Virus record (IMG/VR): IMGVR_UViG_3300029951_000087
Coordinates: 1 to 30,161 of that record
From: a virus
Length of the DNA: 30,161 nucleotides
Strand: one strand, 5' to 3'
In this document: positions 6,804-13,893 of the stretch, one piece after another
Layout: each line of letters starts with the position of its first letter
Position numbering within the stretch: position 1 is the stretch's first letter
Translations under genes and position numbers: made by a program
The notes under the pieces: generated by a model
Told to the model about the DNA's origin: nothing
Database searches by the model: none
The model's input: the letters and a program-made list of their open reading frames with translations, nothing else

Positions 6804-7067
6804 ATGGCAGCGATCTACCTCTACATGCCCCGCTGAGGAGCCGGTGGCGTTATTGTCGCGACGCGTGATGATGGTGTGGTAGTGGAGTTCCGTGGTGCTG
6901 CGTATTCGGATTGGGATTTAGGCGAGGATTCGCCCATGTTGTACAGGCTGCATTCGTGCCTACGGCGGATCAACATCTCGGAACTGCATTGCGGCAATGT
7001 CGAGACGATGACGCCGTGGCACGATGAGTGGGAAGAAGTGCGGGGGATGTTTGAGGCGGGGATTTAG
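6804..7067 (+). pseudogene. Small gene interrupted by an in-frame TGA (downstream part 6876-7067)
   Basis: The frame begins at ATG 6804 (MAAIYLYMPR), meets TGA at 6834-6836, then stays open in the same frame to TAG 7065-7067. The downstream part reads from VIVATRDDGVVVEFRGAAYS to EEVRGMFEAGI. If translated separately, the first usable start is GTG 6876, which has only a weak ribosome binding site and would discard a well-formed beta-hairpin (IVATRDDGVVVEF). This suggests a nonsense mutation, a sequencing error or readthrough. It overlaps the 3' end of the opposing lipase gene by 4 bases. Confidence 0.45.
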
Positions 7068-7651
7068 GCGATGGCCAGCGCCGCAATAACGCGCGCGATC
7101 ATATGGTCGCGTATATTCGGAAACGGCAGCGCAGGCCTCCCGATAGGCGTAAGCAGCGCGGCATGCTGCCAGTCAGGAGGCAGATCGGTCACAAGATCGT
7201 TTCCGTTCCTGTACAAATTCACCGGAACTTTGGAGAGCAACGTCCTCACGCTCAAGTCTGGACTCACGCGCGGTGGCTCGAATCCATACACAGCCACGGG
7301 CGGCTTCACATCAAGGGTCAAGGCCACGGCGGCACACAAGGCAAGTGCTGCACCAAGTGAATGTCCCACCAGCGTCACCGGCTGATCGCCGACCGCCGCT
7401 TTGACGTCCAGCGCGATCGCCATCCATGCCGACCAGAAACCGGAATGGATTTTCCCGACACCGCATACGTTGACCGGCTCAAAGCTGAAGTCAGCGCCCC
7501 AGCAATCGCGATTGTCCGTGCCCGGGAAGGCGACGCACAACCCGGCCGCAGTTTGCCGGACGATGGCGCGAGATGCACTGCTCGCTTTACCGATGTCAGG
7601 CACAGCGCTGTATGCTTCCTGCGCCAGCAGCGCGAAATCGTACGGCGTCAT
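7064..7651 (-). CDS. Class 3 lipase / alpha-beta hydrolase
   Basis: This protein has 195 residues. The lipase_3 pattern is clear: FPGTD (oxyanion region, about 42-46), the nucleophile elbow GHSLG with Ser98, an Asp at 152 (NGNDLVTDLPP) and His183 (RDHMI). It is predicted to hydrolyse ester bonds of lipids or acylated polymers. No signal peptide or membrane anchor is seen, so it acts either in the cytoplasm at lysis or as a virion-associated enzyme. It is the last gene of the late block and overlaps the glycosidase-like gene by ATGA, suggesting coupled expression. A role in disrupting the host envelope is inference. Confidence 0.88.
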   Translation of the reverse strand: MTPYDFALLAQEAYSAVPDIGKASSASRAIVRQTAAGLCVAFPGTDNRDCWGADFSFEPVNVCGVGKIHSGFWSAWMAIALDVKAAVGDQPVTLVGHSLGAALALCAAVALTLDVKPPVAVYGFEPPRVSPDLSVRTLLSKVPVNLYRNGNDLVTDLPPDWQHAALLTPIGRPALPFPNIRDHMIARVIAALAIA

Positions 7652-9168
7652 CTCGGATTCGCCGCGATGAGGTTCTTGAGCGCGGTGCCTTCGGGCTTGA
7701 TGTTGCCGCTTGAATCACGGAGGCCATACGCGCCATCGGCAAAATCGTACAACTCGTAGTACCAAGTCCCTTTCCACTGGGAGCGTGCGAGCACTTCGGG
7801 GAAGATTGAATCGATGTACGAACTTACTGTCGACGATGAAACACTAGGATCGCCCTTACCGGTTTCGGATAGGTAAATCGGCTTGGAGGTAAGCGCGGCA
7901 ATGGCTGTGAAAAGATTCACAACACCCGATTGGCCACTCGTCGAGGCCGGGTCGCCACCGGTTTCGTAGTCGTGCCACGTGTACGCGTCGACGTCTGGCG
8001 CGCCGTGGGGAGCCGCAGAACCGTTCGGCAACGTTCCATTGACCAGCATCTGCAGCCAGCCCGTGTGAATGTAGGTGCCGTTGATGGCGAGCTTGGTTGT
8101 ACGGCCAGTGTCAACTGTGTGCCAACCGTCGCAGAAACCTGAGTAAGCCGCCTGGTACAGACCGGTCTGAGTTGCGTTGAACTGAGAAGGCACGTTGCCA
8201 TCGGTACCGCCGAGAATGGCTACGATATCGTCCTCGTTTCCAAACACGACCAAAGGGGAGCCGGCGAGAATTGAAGCCGCCGACGCGCCGAAGCTCTTCA
8301 TGTTGTTGTACATCGTCGTGGTAGAGCCCGACAACGTACCTGACACTGGGATCAACTCGGGCACGAGCGTGATCGGAGCCCACTGGGGAATCAGCGCGGC
8401 AAGAGTAGAGCAATCCCCAAGCGTGTATGCATCAGCGCAGACCGTGGTCAGCCCAATCTGCTGACAATCCGCTTTTTGCTGAGCAACGGACCGCGAGGTG
8501 TAGATGCCGCCTTGAGCAGGGTGAATGTCCGCGCCCCAATACAGGTCGGCGGTCGTCGCAGGCGGCGTCACGGTGACAGGAGGTGTAACGACAACCGGTG
8601 CAGCCACGACAACGCTCACCGAGACCGTCGCCTGAGTGCCGCCCGATTGCCCGGCCGCCACGCTGAACGCGATCACGTTAAGTTGGCAAGTACCGGTGAG
8701 CGCGCCCATGTTGACGGGAACTGTAAATGCGCCGCTCGCACCCGGGGTTATATCGGCACCAACCTTGTTGCCAGAGGCGTTATCCCACACCGCGACGTTG
8801 ACCCACTGCGAGCCAGCTACGCCGACGACGTTAAACGTGGCGCTCTCTGCAGCATTAGCCACAGGCGAGCTGACCGTCAGCAAATTAGCGGCAGGCGCAG
8901 GCGGTGGCACAACTACAGCGACATTGTTCACGACGACACTGACCGTGGCGACGTTCACGCCATCGCTAAACGAGAGAGTTTGAGCCCCGTTTGCGAGTTG
9001 TGTCGTATCGACAGGAACACTAAAAGGCACCGGCTGCACGAGAACCACCGAACCTAGGATGGCGGTACCGTTCATTGCCTGAACAGTTACACCGCCATCG
9101 GTACCGGTGAGATTGATAGTGCCGCTAACTGTCGCGCCCGCGGCGGGCGAAGTTATTACGAGTGCCAT
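7648..9168 (-). CDS. Ig-like domains plus TIM-barrel glycoside-hydrolase-like protein
   Basis: This protein has 506 residues; the ATG at 9168 has GGAG spaced by CCTTTC. Residues 1-90 and 95-190 are Ig-like beta-sandwiches (ITSPAAGATVSGTINLTG is a typical opening). A Pro/Thr/Val linker (about 190-207) leads to a C-terminal domain (208-506) with features of a clan GH-A (beta/alpha)8 glycosidase: LYWGADIHP, VFGNED with acid/base-type Glu312, DAYTWHDY, YLSETG with nucleophile-type Glu435 and a closing TWYYELYDF. Substrate cannot be told; a surface polysaccharide or capsule is plausible. No signal peptide is seen, so it is probably a virion or lysis-stage protein. It overlaps the lipase gene. Confidence 0.8.
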   Translation of the reverse strand: MALVITSPAAGATVSGTINLTGTDGGVTVQAMNGTAILGSVVLVQPVPFSVPVDTTQLANGAQTLSFSDGVNVATVSVVVNNVAVVVPPPAPAANLLTVSSPVANAAESATFNVVGVAGSQWVNVAVWDNASGNKVGADITPGASGAFTVPVNMGALTGTCQLNVIAFSVAAGQSGGTQATVSVSVVVAAPVVVTPPVTVTPPATTADLYWGADIHPAQGGIYTSRSVAQQKADCQQIGLTTVCADAYTLGDCSTLAALIPQWAPITLVPELIPVSGTLSGSTTTMYNNMKSFGASAASILAGSPLVVFGNEDDIVAILGGTDGNVPSQFNATQTGLYQAAYSGFCDGWHTVDTGRTTKLAINGTYIHTGWLQMLVNGTLPNGSAAPHGAPDVDAYTWHDYETGGDPASTSGQSGVVNLFTAIAALTSKPIYLSETGKGDPSVSSSTVSSYIDSIFPEVLARSQWKGTWYYELYDFADGAYGLRDSSGNIKPEGTALKNLIAANPR

Positions 9169-9200
9169 GAAAGGCTCCTGCGATTTGAACGATAGGGGTG

Positions 9201-9686
9201 TTACGCGACCACAGCAGTGCTCGCTGCAACGGGGGCGGCCGGCGCAGGAGTGATCGGTGCGCCAGTGAGGGGCGTTGACGTAGGCACGACGGCCGGTTGC
9301 AGAGCGACTGCGGTGTTGATCGCGAGCGTCACCAAGTCGATAGCTGCGTTCGCTTCGTTCTTCGTTTGCGCCGCGAGACTCGATGCGGCGACAGCGGCCT
9401 TGAGCAGTGGCAATGCCGTGTTGGCCAAGTTCTGAAGATTCGGCGTGGTGACGGTCGCGCCGGCCGTGCATACTTTCGCGAGTGCGGGCTGAAAATCGTT
9501 CGTGAGGGTGGCTTGTGCGCCGCCCGTGAAGACGCCGTCATCCGTGAGAATTTGAACAGCGGTAGTGGAGTCCGCGCAGACGATCGCGACCTGCTGAGTA
9601 AATGTCAGCGTCGGCATTGAGCCATTGCACGCGGAGAGAGCGAGCGCGACGAAAGCTGCCGCGAACGGCATAAGATTGCGTTTCAT
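9201..9686 (-). CDS. Predicted lipoprotein
   Basis: This protein has 161 residues. A type II signal peptide (MKRNLMPFAAAFVALALSAC) ends in the lipobox LSAC with Cys20. The mature part is alanine-rich and helical (LANTALPLLKAAVAASSLAA), with a Pro/Ala/Thr tail. Similar lipoproteins sit in Burkholderia phage lysis regions, but the role is unsettled. Its position, one gene after another lipoprotein and a holin-like protein, makes an outer-membrane disruption (spanin-like) role conceivable. It does not have the usual short Rz1 form. Confidence 0.75.
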   Translation of the reverse strand: MKRNLMPFAAAFVALALSACNGSMPTLTFTQQVAIVCADSTTAVQILTDDGVFTGGAQATLTNDFQPALAKVCTAGATVTTPNLQNLANTALPLLKAAVAASSLAAQTKNEANAAIDLVTLAINTAVALQPAVVPTSTPLTGAPITPAPAAPVAASTAVVA

Positions 9687-9695
9687 GATGGTTTC

Positions 9696-10010
9696 CTAAG
9701 GGGTAAGTTTCACGACAGCGGCAGCGGTGTTACCGACAGCAGTAGCCACATTTGAAATGACAGCGCCTTGCGCAGTAAGGGGTGCTGTCGCTCCCACACC
9801 GGTTTCTTGGAAATGCACGGTTACGACGTTCTCGGCAGACGTTGTCAGATCGAACGTCAAGGCGCTGATGTCCTTCCCGTTGATCGCTAAGGCCTCGCAA
9901 CACACCATCTTTTGAAGGTTTGGCTCATAGAACGGCTTCACTGAATAAGTGGCCGTGCCGGCGCACCCGGAGAGCGACGCAGCCATGAGGACGAGCGCGG
10001 CGCGGATCAC
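9696..10010 (-). CDS. Small predicted lipoprotein
   Basis: This protein has 104 residues. A GTG start at 10010 overlaps the preceding stop. The leader MIRAALVLMAASLSGC carries the lipobox LSGC with Cys16. The mature part (TATYSVKPFYEPNLQKMVCC) has two adjacent cysteines and a beta-rich C-terminal half. It may be part of the lysis cassette together with the holin-like protein upstream and the second lipoprotein downstream; no direct evidence identifies it as an o-spanin. Confidence 0.75.
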   Translation of the reverse strand: MIRAALVLMAASLSGCAGTATYSVKPFYEPNLQKMVCCEALAINGKDISALTFDLTTSAENVVTVHFQETGVGATAPLTAQGAVISNVATAVGNTAAAVVKLTP

Positions 10011-10246
10011 GACTTGACGATTACCGTTGGCGCAGCAACCGGCGCGGCCGGCGTTGCATCAGGCTCGTCGTCCGGATTGAAGTGGTTGTAGGTCGCGTGA
10101 ATGCCTGCTGCGAGCAGTCCGGCTACAAGTGCTGAAACAGCCGCGGGAACAGGTGTGTGACAGCCAGCCATAACCCAATCAACGGCGGGCACGAGGGATG
10201 CAGCACTGACGACGAGGCCGCCCGTGCTGACGCTGGATTTGTTCAT
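10007..10246 (-). CDS. Holin-like small membrane protein
   Basis: This protein has 79 residues. The ATG at 10246 has GGAG spaced by CATCC; a longer frame to 10363 runs through a terminator hairpin and is rejected. Two hydrophobic segments (GGLVVSAASLVPAVDWVMAG and AVSALVAGLLAAGIHA) and a polar, proline-rich C-terminus give the layout of a class II holin, which forms inner-membrane holes timing lysis. Two lipoproteins follow it. Homology to a characterised holin cannot be shown by eye. The neighbouring one-TM protein at 14364 is the rival candidate. Confidence 0.6.
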   Translation of the reverse strand: MNKSSVSTGGLVVSAASLVPAVDWVMAGCHTPVPAAVSALVAGLLAAGIHATYNHFNPDDEPDATPAAPVAAPTVIVKS

Positions 10247-10255
10247 GGATGCTCC

Positions 10256-10280
10256 AAAAATAAAGCCGCTCAGTGGCGGC
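10256..10280 (-). terminator. Intrinsic terminator
   Basis: Read on the minus strand, GCCGC CACTGA GCGGC is a 5-bp GC stem with a 6-base loop followed by TTTATTTTT. It lies after the Ig-like gene (10380-10676) and before the holin-like gene. The stem is short, so strength is moderate. Confidence 0.6.
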
Positions 10281-10379
10281 CATGAATGGTGTGAATGCGG
10301 AAACTCACCGGCACCGCGACGACAACCTTGCGGCGGCACCAGCGCGGCCAGCGAGGCCGCCAACGCAGCGCCGCGCGCA

Positions 10380-10676
10380 TCAGGACACCGTTACGGTCAC
10401 AACCGAGGGAATATCGATCGAAACATCGGGAGCGGCGATGGTGAACTCTGCCGAGACAGCGGCAGCGCCAATTGCTGTGCCGGATGCGTCAACGGCTTGA
10501 GCGCTTGCGGTATAAACGCCGGGAGCGACATCAGCGAACGTTGCCGAGTACGGCGCGACCGAGATGACTTGCGCAGGAACTGCGCCGCCGGACAGGCTGA
10601 TGGACACGCCCGCCGAAACGGTGCCAGCGGCGAAGGGTTGCGATTGGGTTTCGACTGCGACGATAACGGTGCTCAT
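10380..10676 (-). CDS. Small Ig-like structural or adhesion protein
   Basis: This protein has 98 residues. Alternating hydrophobic strands and the PGVYTASAQAVDASGTAIG pattern are those of an Ig/fibronectin-like beta-sandwich (G-x-Y-x-x-x-x-x-A-x-D-x-x-G is the F-G strand region of such domains). It ends with IPSVVTVTVS. The start ATG has AAGGAAACACC upstream. Such single-domain proteins occur as decorations of tails or fibres; a role here is inferred from its place between fibre and lysis genes. Confidence 0.65.
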   Translation of the reverse strand: MSTVIVAVETQSQPFAAGTVSAGVSISLSGGAVPAQVISVAPYSATFADVAPGVYTASAQAVDASGTAIGAAAVSAEFTIAAPDVSIDIPSVVTVTVS

Positions 10677-10716
10677 GGTGTTTCCTTGATGGTTGGTGAG
10701 GTGCTACGGGATTGGC

Positions 10717-11136
10717 TTAGTTGCCGTTGGTCAACGTGAACGACGAGTCCGAAACTGTCTGGCCAGTGGCGATCGTGGCGCTGCCGACGAAGTTCATATC
10801 GAAGCCACTGGTGACGCCGCAAGTCCCGTCGATATGCGGCGTGCTGCCCGATGTGGTAATCCGAAACCACGTTGCGGCCGTACCTGCGCCGGCGCCTGCC
10901 GTACCCGTGCCAGAAGTGATCGAGTTCAGCGTTAGGACGCCGCCGGACGGCGCGGGCGCGAAGGTTGCATTGCAGGTAAGCGTGGCGAGCAGAACCTGAG
11001 ACGTGATCGCCGTATCGGGATTCGTCGGCTGCGTACCGCTGTAGATCAGCAACAGCGCACTCGCGCCCACGGTGGACGTGATTGCCGCCTGTTGCGCGTT
11101 CTTCAATACGGCGCTGTACTTAAGATTCGAGGCCAT
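10717..11136 (-). CDS. Hypothetical phage structural protein (139 aa)
   Basis: This protein has 139 residues, starting at ATG 11136 with GGAG upstream (CGGAGTTTATGA). It opens MASNLKYSAVLKNAQQAAIT and then has YSGTQPTNPDTAITSQVLLA, typical of a small family in phage tail modules, with a hydrophobic-strand middle and GTCGVTSGFDMNF near the end. The fold looks beta-rich. It may be a fibre-associated or decoration protein. It is bounded upstream by an intrinsic terminator. Confidence 0.65.
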   Translation of the reverse strand: MASNLKYSAVLKNAQQAAITSTVGASALLLIYSGTQPTNPDTAITSQVLLATLTCNATFAPAPSGGVLTLNSITSGTGTAGAGAGTAATWFRITTSGSTPHIDGTCGVTSGFDMNFVGSATIATGQTVSDSSFTLTNGN

Positions 11137-11152
11137 TCATAAACTCCGAGGC

Positions 11153-11178
11153 AAATAAAAAGCCGCCCGGAGGCGGCT
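11153..11178 (-). terminator. Intrinsic terminator
   Basis: On the minus strand AGCCGCC TCCG GGCGGCT forms a perfect 7-bp stem with a tetraloop, followed by TTTTATTT. It sits between the fibre-adaptor gene and the 139-residue gene. Confidence 0.85.
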
Positions 11179-11197
11179 CGTATCAAGTGAGGGAAGA

Positions 11198-11488
11198 TCA
11201 GAGATTTTTAACTTGCAGCGTGAACGAACGATTTGCCGTGTCGGGTACGTTGGTCTCTATGAAGTTGGATACCAGATAGGCGTTATTGGCAATGCCGCCC
11301 GACAGATAGAAGTTCACGACCATCCCATTTATAACGACTGGTGAAGCCAGCGTCGCCGGGGCTTGAACGGTGATAGTCGCGCTGGTGATCGTTACGCCTG
11401 GAGGCAAAAAATTCGTCCAATCGAATGCGTAGGGCAGCACATCCAAAGGATCCTTTGGCGGAATATTGTTGAAGCTTGGGAACGCCAT
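11198..11488 (-). CDS. Fibre-tail adaptor-like protein
   Basis: This protein has 96 residues. The pattern DPLDVLPYAFDWTNFLPPGV, then TITSATITV, YLSGGIANNAY and a final NRSFTLQVKNL is that of the phage fibre-tail adaptor family: an Ig-like domain with a D-x-x-D-Y-x-x-D-W opening and an R-S-F-x-L-x-V ending. Such proteins link a fibre to the virion. It follows the giant repeat fibre gene directly. Start: CGGAGCCGCA ATG. Confidence 0.75.
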   Translation of the reverse strand: MAFPSFNNIPPKDPLDVLPYAFDWTNFLPPGVTITSATITVQAPATLASPVVINGMVVNFYLSGGIANNAYLVSNFIETNVPDTANRSFTLQVKNL

Positions 11489-11505
11489 TGCGGCTCCGAA
11501 AAAGA

Positions 11506-13827
11506 TTACCGGGGGCCAACCACGAAAGATCGATCCTCCGCAGGGACAACGAAACTTCGGTTCTGAGGCGGAACGGTGAGCGACCGGTTTTCAGCCGGAA
11601 CCGCAAAAGACCGAGTCTCAGCGGGAACCATGAAGCTTCGGTTCTCAGCTGGGACCGTGAACACGATCGGGTCGACAAACACCCACGAGATCGACGCGCT
11701 CGCGGCTGAGGCGTTTGGTTGCTGAGTAGCCGCCGCAGTCGCGGTGACCGTATTGCCGATGACAAGCGCCGTTGCGGCCGCAGTGTTGGGCTGCTGAACT
11801 GAACTACCCGATGCTGCGATGCCGACGGCACTCGTCGAGACAGCGACATTCGCGCCTTGAACAGATGCTGCCACGCTTGAGAGAGCAACCGAACCTGCCG
11901 CTGCGCCGACGTTCTTCGCCTGCGTCGCTGATCCGGTAGAAGCTGTCGCCACTACACCCGACGCCGCTGACGAATTCGGGTGCTGCGCGACTGCCACAGA
12001 GCCAGCAACGCCGATCGTCGCTGAGACTGACGCGGCGTTCGGTGCCTGCACGGGCGCGGCCGATGCCAGCGCAATGCTGCCGATCGCCGCCGTCGAGTTC
12101 GCTACGTTTGGTGCTTGAGTGCTCGCTGCGGATGTTGCGATGGCTACTGCACTGAGTGCGTTGCTCGCGTTCGGTTGTTGCGCCGGCGCGGCCGATGCGC
12201 CGACAGATATCGAGCTGGCCGATGCTGCTACGTTCTTGGCTTGCGTCGAGGCGGCGGCACCCGATGCCAATACCCCGCTGGATGCTATAGCGACATTGAC
12301 TGCTTGCGTACTCGCTGCTGCCGACGTTACGCCGACCGCACTTGACGCACTGCTTACATTGGGCTGCTGAGTCGGTGCGGCCGAAGCCGTCGCCAAAATA
12401 GTTGCCCCACTCGCTGCGGCATTCTTCGCTTGGGTTGATGCAGCCGCGCCATTGACCGGCACGCTCGCGCTTGCCGACGCCGTGTTGCCGCTCTGCGTGG
12501 CCGATGCCGCCGAAGACACCGAGACTTGCCCCGATGCCGATGCGACGTTGCCGCCCTGCGTACTTGTCGCAGTTGCCGCCAGCGACACCGAAGCTGAAGC
12601 CGCGCTCGTGTTAGGCGCTTGCGTCGCTGCGACCGAAGCGGTGAGCGCCGTGGAACCGACCGAAGCCGACGCGGAACTGGCGTTCGGTTGCTGCGTACTG
12701 GCGGCTGTTGCCGATAGGCCAATTGCCGCGGCCGCGCTGCTGGTGTTTTTCTGCTGCGTACTTGCTGCGGCCGCGCTTACGCCAATGCTGCTCGATGCTG
12801 CTGCGGTGTTCGCGTGTTGAGATGACGCTACCGAAGCGCTGATGGCGATATTGCTCGCAGCGGCCGCAGTGTTTGGCTGCTGCGTTGACGCCACGGAGCC
12901 CGTAGCAACCGGCGTATAGCTGACAACGATAAGGCCTTGCGAGCCTGCCCCGCCTGCCCCACCAGTGCCGGCGTTATATCCACCGCCGCCACCACCACCA
13001 CCATATGCGCCGCCTGCACCGCCCGTATTAGCGCCAGTACCCGAACCGCAACCACCGCCGCCACCGCCGGCACCCGCAGCACCGTTAGCCATGTCGGTGC
13101 CAGCGCCGCCCGCACCGCCGTTACCGCTGGTAGTCGTGCCACCGTCGCCAAACGCCCCGCCGCCGCCTGCGCCAGCGGCACCTGTACCGCCATTCGGCGA
13201 GGCCGTGGATGCGCCGCCGATACCGCCGGCGGAACTACCTGGACCTGTGCCCCCCGTTGCGCCGGGATTGCCTGTGTTAGCGGCTGGAGTCGCGCCGCCA
13301 TCAGCGCCGCCGCCACCGCCGCCGCCAAAGTTAGCCCCTGATGTGCCGCCTGCTGCCCCTACACCATTAGGACCGGCCGCACCACCACCGCCACCGGCCC
13401 AACTCACTGATGCGCCGCCGGCACCACCCAAAGTCTTGACCGTACCGATGGCACCGGTCGTGGTAGCTACACCGCCTACGCCATTACCACCGCCTGTACT
13501 GCCCTTCGCACCAACCAGAGAAGCCGCGATAGTGGTCGCGCCAAACCACGTATCAGCACCCGCGCTGCCAGAGACGAGAGACGTGCCAGCCGTGCCGCCG
13601 CCGCCACCGGTACCGACGCTCCAATTCACCGCCGCGCCGGCGGCAAGCGAGATGTTGGTGACGCTGGAATAACTAGCCCCAGCACCACCGCTTTCGCCTA
13701 GACCGTTGGATCCGCCGCCGGCACCTGATAGGACTTCAACCTTGTTGTTCAGGGGGTTGAAGTCCGATGGCATAACCCCGGAGTTGGGGCCGGTCGCGGT
13801 AATGACCCAAAACTTTGTATAGGCCAT
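11506..13827 (-). CDS. Large glycine-rich, tandem-repeat tail fibre
   Basis: This protein has 773 residues. Residues 1-34 are a short N-terminal head. Residues 35-300 are glycine-rich (runs of GG with A, N, T), matching the Gly-rich domain found in phage tail fibres and likely to pack as polyglycine-type helices. Residues 316-716 hold nineteen units of about 21 residues with core Q-x-x-N and A-S-x-x-V. Residues 723-773 hold five nonapeptides of VPAENRSF type. No enzymatic motif is seen. A structural or adhesive fibre is the most likely role; the fibre adaptor gene follows. The start ATG has GAGGG upstream. Because of its composition, false similarity is easy, so family claims are limited. Confidence 0.75.
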   Translation of the reverse strand: MAYTKFWVITATGPNSGVMPSDFNPLNNKVEVLSGAGGGSNGLGESGGAGASYSSVTNISLAAGAAVNWSVGTGGGGGTAGTSLVSGSAGADTWFGATTIAASLVGAKGSTGGGNGVGGVATTTGAIGTVKTLGGAGGASVSWAGGGGGAAGPNGVGAAGGTSGANFGGGGGGGADGGATPAANTGNPGATGGTGPGSSAGGIGGASTASPNGGTGAAGAGGGGAFGDGGTTTSGNGGAGGAGTDMANGAAGAGGGGGGCGSGTGANTGGAGGAYGGGGGGGGYNAGTGGAGGAGSQGLIVVSYTPVATGSVASTQQPNTAAAASNIAISASVASSQHANTAAASSSIGVSAAAASTQQKNTSSAAAAIGLSATAASTQQPNASSASASVGSTALTASVAATQAPNTSAASASVSLAATATSTQGGNVASASGQVSVSSAASATQSGNTASASASVPVNGAAASTQAKNAAASGATILATASAAPTQQPNVSSASSAVGVTSAAASTQAVNVAIASSGVLASGAAASTQAKNVAASASSISVGASAAPAQQPNASNALSAVAIATSAASTQAPNVANSTAAIGSIALASAAPVQAPNAASVSATIGVAGSVAVAQHPNSSAASGVVATASTGSATQAKNVGAAAGSVALSSVAASVQGANVAVSTSAVGIAASGSSVQQPNTAAATALVIGNTVTATAAATQQPNASAASASISWVFVDPIVFTVPAENRSFMVPAETRSFAVPAENRSLTVPPQNRSFVVPAEDRSFVVGPR
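11509..11661 (-). repeat. Five nonapeptide repeats (VPAENRSF type)
   Basis: The C-terminal end of the 773-residue fibre repeats F-x-V-P-A-E-x-R-S five times: FTVPAENRS, FMVPAETRS, FAVPAENRS, LTVPPQNRS, FVVPAEDRS. A partial FVVGP follows. Each unit is 27 bp. The alternating charge and hydrophobic positions suggest a beta-arcade. Confidence 0.85.
11680..12882 (-). repeat. Nineteen tandem units of about 21 residues
   Basis: Units follow Q-x-x-N-x-x-x-A-S-x-x-(V/I), then small residues, then A-S-T, for example QQPNTAAAASNI and QAKNVAASASSI. Period is about 63 bp, with occasional two- or three-residue insertions. The invariant Gln and Asn at positions 1 and 4 within a small-residue background are features of beta-helix or solenoid ladders. 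Confidence 0.85.
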
Positions 13828-13844
13828 TCAACCCTCGTAAACGC

Positions 13845-13867
13845 AAAAAGCCACCGCATGGGTGGCT
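13845..13867 (-). terminator. Intrinsic terminator
   Basis: On the minus strand AGCCACC CATGC GGTGGCT is a 7-bp stem, followed by TTTTT. It separates the endolysin gene from the repeat-fibre gene. Confidence 0.75.
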
Positions 13868-13893
13868 GGGATATTCGGTGGTGCGGGGTGGTG

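Noticed and set aside
7654-9471. Extended start of the glycosidase-like gene at 9471
   Set aside because: The extra 101 residues run through the 161-residue lipoprotein gene and lack protein-like composition; ATG 9168 has GGAG upstream.
11680-12882. Periodic DNA considered as a CRISPR array or noncoding satellite
   Set aside because: The period is a multiple of 3, the units encode a conserved amino acid pattern and copies vary at synonymous sites, so it is a protein repeat with no spacer logic.
12965-13672. + strand open frame of 235 codons rich in proline (PPPPPPP stretches)
   Set aside because: It is the antisense of glycine codons (GGN read as CCN) in the repeat fibre. It has no ribosome binding site, and the minus-strand gene has a good start and is continuous with the fibre.
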